A stretch of DNA of 7,587 nucleotides, from the NCBI GenBank assembly GCA_028817255.1, contig JAPPQA010000134.1:1-7587 (forward strand), read 5' to 3'. Below, one piece after another: positions 6,435-7,587 of this stretch. The DNA is from Gammaproteobacteria bacterium (GTDB lineage Bacteria; Pseudomonadota; Gammaproteobacteria; Porifericomitales; Porifericomitaceae). The position numbers and the translations under genes are program-made. The notes beneath the pieces are model-generated. The model did no database searches, had not been told where the DNA came from, and saw only the letters and a list, made by a program, of their open reading frames with translations. Position 1 is the first letter of the stretch. Every line of letters starts with the position of its first letter.

Positions 6435-7474
6435 CAAGGCACCGAGACCCGCGACAGGAGTTCGCGGATCGCCCGGTCGGCGGTGATGCCTTCCGCCTCG
6501 GCCTCGAAATTCAGAATCAGCCGGTGGCGCATCACGTCCGGGGTCACTTCCTGAATATCGTCCGGGGTCACGTAATCCCTGTCCGCCAGCCAGGCGTGGG
6601 CCCGGGCGCAACGGTCCAGCATGATGGTGGCGCGGGGGCTGCATCCGTATTGAATCCAGCCGGCGAGATCGTCGCCGTAAACGGAGGGATCGCGTGTCGC
6701 CAGCACCAGTTGCACCAGGTATTGCTCCAGGTTCTCGGACATGTAAACGGCAAGCGCGGCGTGGCGGGCGGCCTGAATCGCCGGCAAGCCGATCCGGGCC
6801 TTCGGGGGGCTCTCGTCCGTGGCCGCCGCCGTCTCGGCACGCGCCAGCCGCAGGATCCGCCCCTCCTCGGCGGCACGCGGATAGTCAATGCGCACATGCA
6901 TGAGAAAGCGATCCAGCTGCGCCTCGGGCAGGGGATACGTACCCTCCTGCTCGAGCGGGTTCTGGGTCGCCATCACCAGGAACAACTCCGGCAGGCGGTA
7001 CGTCTTGCCGCCGACCGTGATCTGGCGTTCCCCCATCGCTTCCAACAGGGCCGACTGGACCTTGGCCGGCGCGCGGTTGATCTCGTCGGCCAGGATCAGA
7101 TTGTGGAACAGGGGCCCCTGCTGGAAGTGGAACCCGCCCTCCCGCGGCCTGTAGATCTCGGTGCCGGTGAGATCCGCCGGGAGCAGGTCGGGGGTAAACT
7201 GGATGCGCTGAAAATCCGCCTCGATCCCCAGGGAGAGGGTCTTCACGGCACGGGTCTTCGCCAACCCCGGCGCCCCTTCCACCAACAGGTGGCCGTCCGC
7301 CAGCAGCGCGATCAGCAACCGGCTGACCAGCACCTCCTGCCCGACGATGCGCGAACCGACGAAAGCGCCGAGACGGCGGAACTCGTCCTGCAGGGCCTGC
7401 ACCGCGGCATCGCCGTCATCGCCGACGCCGCGGTTTCCCGCGGCAACAGGCGGCGGGTCGTTCAGTTGCGCCAT
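6434..7474 (-). CDS. moxR: MoxR family AAA+ ATPase
   Basis: 346-residue cytoplasmic AAA+ ATPase of the MoxR family, near the usual family length of about 310-350. The family is thought to use ATP hydrolysis to remodel or mature vWA-domain partners encoded beside it. Visible motifs: Walker A GAPGLAKT at residues 67-74 (the MoxR form of GxxGxxKT); Walker B with LILADE at 126-131; sensor 1 in MATQNP, Asn172; the family segment around GTYPLPEAQLDRF at 178-190; and the sensor-2-region motif GCSPRA with Arg281. The C-terminal part (about 225-346) fits the helical lid domain. The first 30 residues are a poorly conserved, Pro/Gly/Asp-containing lead-in. The ATG at 7474 is the start of the open frame; its ribosome site is only a weak G-rich stretch (CCGGGGGCG). 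It is the first gene of the operon, and its stop TGA shares a base with the ATG of the DUF58 gene. The partner protein is inferred from context, most likely one of the downstream vWA proteins. Confidence 0.96.
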   Translation of the reverse strand: MAQLNDPPPVAAGNRGVGDDGDAAVQALQDEFRRLGAFVGSRIVGQEVLVSRLLIALLADGHLLVEGAPGLAKTRAVKTLSLGIEADFQRIQFTPDLLPADLTGTEIYRPREGGFHFQQGPLFHNLILADEINRAPAKVQSALLEAMGERQITVGGKTYRLPELFLVMATQNPLEQEGTYPLPEAQLDRFLMHVRIDYPRAAEEGRILRLARAETAAATDESPPKARIGLPAIQAARHAALAVYMSENLEQYLVQLVLATRDPSVYGDDLAGWIQYGCSPRATIMLDRCARAHAWLADRDYVTPDDIQEVTPDVMRHRLILNFEAEAEGITADRAIRELLSRVSVP

Positions 7475-7534
7475 CGCCCCCGGAAGGATAAGTTAAGAGA
7501 ATACATGCGGCCCCCACTACGGGAATAAGGTCTA

Positions 7535-7563
7535 AATAAAGTGCAAGGGGAAAAATATAACAA
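7535..7563 (-). promoter_or_regulatory. Candidate sigma-70-like promoter of the operon
   Basis: The region upstream of moxR (about 7500-7565) is clearly AT-richer than the rest of the window. On the minus strand a TTGTTA box (7563-7558) is separated by 17 bases from a TTTATT box (7540-7535). Each matches four of six consensus positions. This would start transcription near 7528 and give a leader of about 55 nt. It is the only plausible promoter region for the operon inside the window, but the boxes are weak and another sigma factor is possible. Confidence 0.3.
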
Positions 7564-7587
7564 AACCTTCGGGCAAGGTGTACACCG

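Larger units (their letters stand above)
223..7474 (-). other. Six-gene MoxR/vWA (Bat-type) operon
   Basis: Six same-strand genes run without room for internal promoters of ordinary size: moxR, DUF58, DUF4381, batA-like, batB/batC fusion and batD-like. Junctions seen directly: moxR/DUF58 share one base (TGATG); DUF58/DUF4381 overlap by 4 bases (ATGA); DUF4381/batA overlap by 4 bases (GTGA, with a GTG start); batA/batB are 29 nt apart; batB/batD are 2 nt apart. This indicates a single polycistronic mRNA with translational coupling (inference). Known context: MoxR ATPases with vWA partners and Bat proteins form conserved operons tied to envelope integrity and stress tolerance in several bacteria. 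The Bacteroides aerotolerance role that gave the name has been debated. The order and the DUF4381 member match the proteobacterial version. Confidence 0.93.

Noticed and set aside
6524..7528. Plus-strand open frame of 334 codons opposite moxR
   Set aside because: It mirrors the conserved MoxR coding sequence with no domain of its own; MoxR motifs on the minus strand are unambiguous.
7578..7587. TGTACACCG at the right edge matching positions 48-56 at the left edge, suggesting paired IS ends or direct repeats around the operon
   Set aside because: Only nine bases match, the preceding bases differ, and at the right edge it is part of a GGTGTACACC palindrome cut by the window end. It could be chance and cannot support a composite element.

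Overview
The window holds one complete, tightly packed minus-strand operon of six genes (7474 down to 223). It is flanked by about 110 bases of AT-richer leader on the right and about 220 bases of repeat-like intergenic DNA on the left. In transcription order the genes are a MoxR-type AAA+ ATPase, a DUF58 protein, a small DUF4381 membrane protein, a BatA-like von Willebrand factor A (vWA) membrane protein, a BatB-like vWA protein fused to a BatC-like TPR segment, and a BatD-like exported protein. No gene-free stretch exceeds 300 bases.

The DNA is very GC-rich, with strong G/C preference at third codon positions. The gene order and the vWA-TPR fusion are what I associate with Gammaproteobacteria (Pseudomonas, Xanthomonas and purple-sulfur relatives). 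I cannot name the genus from sequence alone.

Function (established for the families, inferred here): MoxR ATPases are chaperone-like AAA+ proteins encoded beside vWA proteins and thought to act on or with them. The Bat proteins (first named for Bacteroides aerotolerance) are inner-membrane and periplasm-facing proteins linked to envelope and oxidative-stress tolerance. Here MoxR and DUF58 would be cytoplasmic. DUF4381, BatA, BatB/C and BatD would be membrane-anchored and form the envelope part. Start and stop codons overlap at three junctions (TGATG, ATGA, GTGA), one junction has a 2-nt gap, and one has a 29-nt gap. This indicates co-translation and fixed stoichiometry.

This is a known type of system, not a new one. 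The unusual points are these. (1) The BatB/C protein has a roughly 150-residue acidic, Gly/Ala-rich tail built from five degenerate tandem repeats with 90-105 bp periods. (2) The metal-binding MIDAS motif is intact only in the BatA protein, and degenerate in both BatB/C and DUF58. (3) The left flank carries what looks like the end of an IS481-type element plus a REP-like palindrome with alternative pairing. (4) Tiny overlapping reading frames sit just before moxR and before batB.
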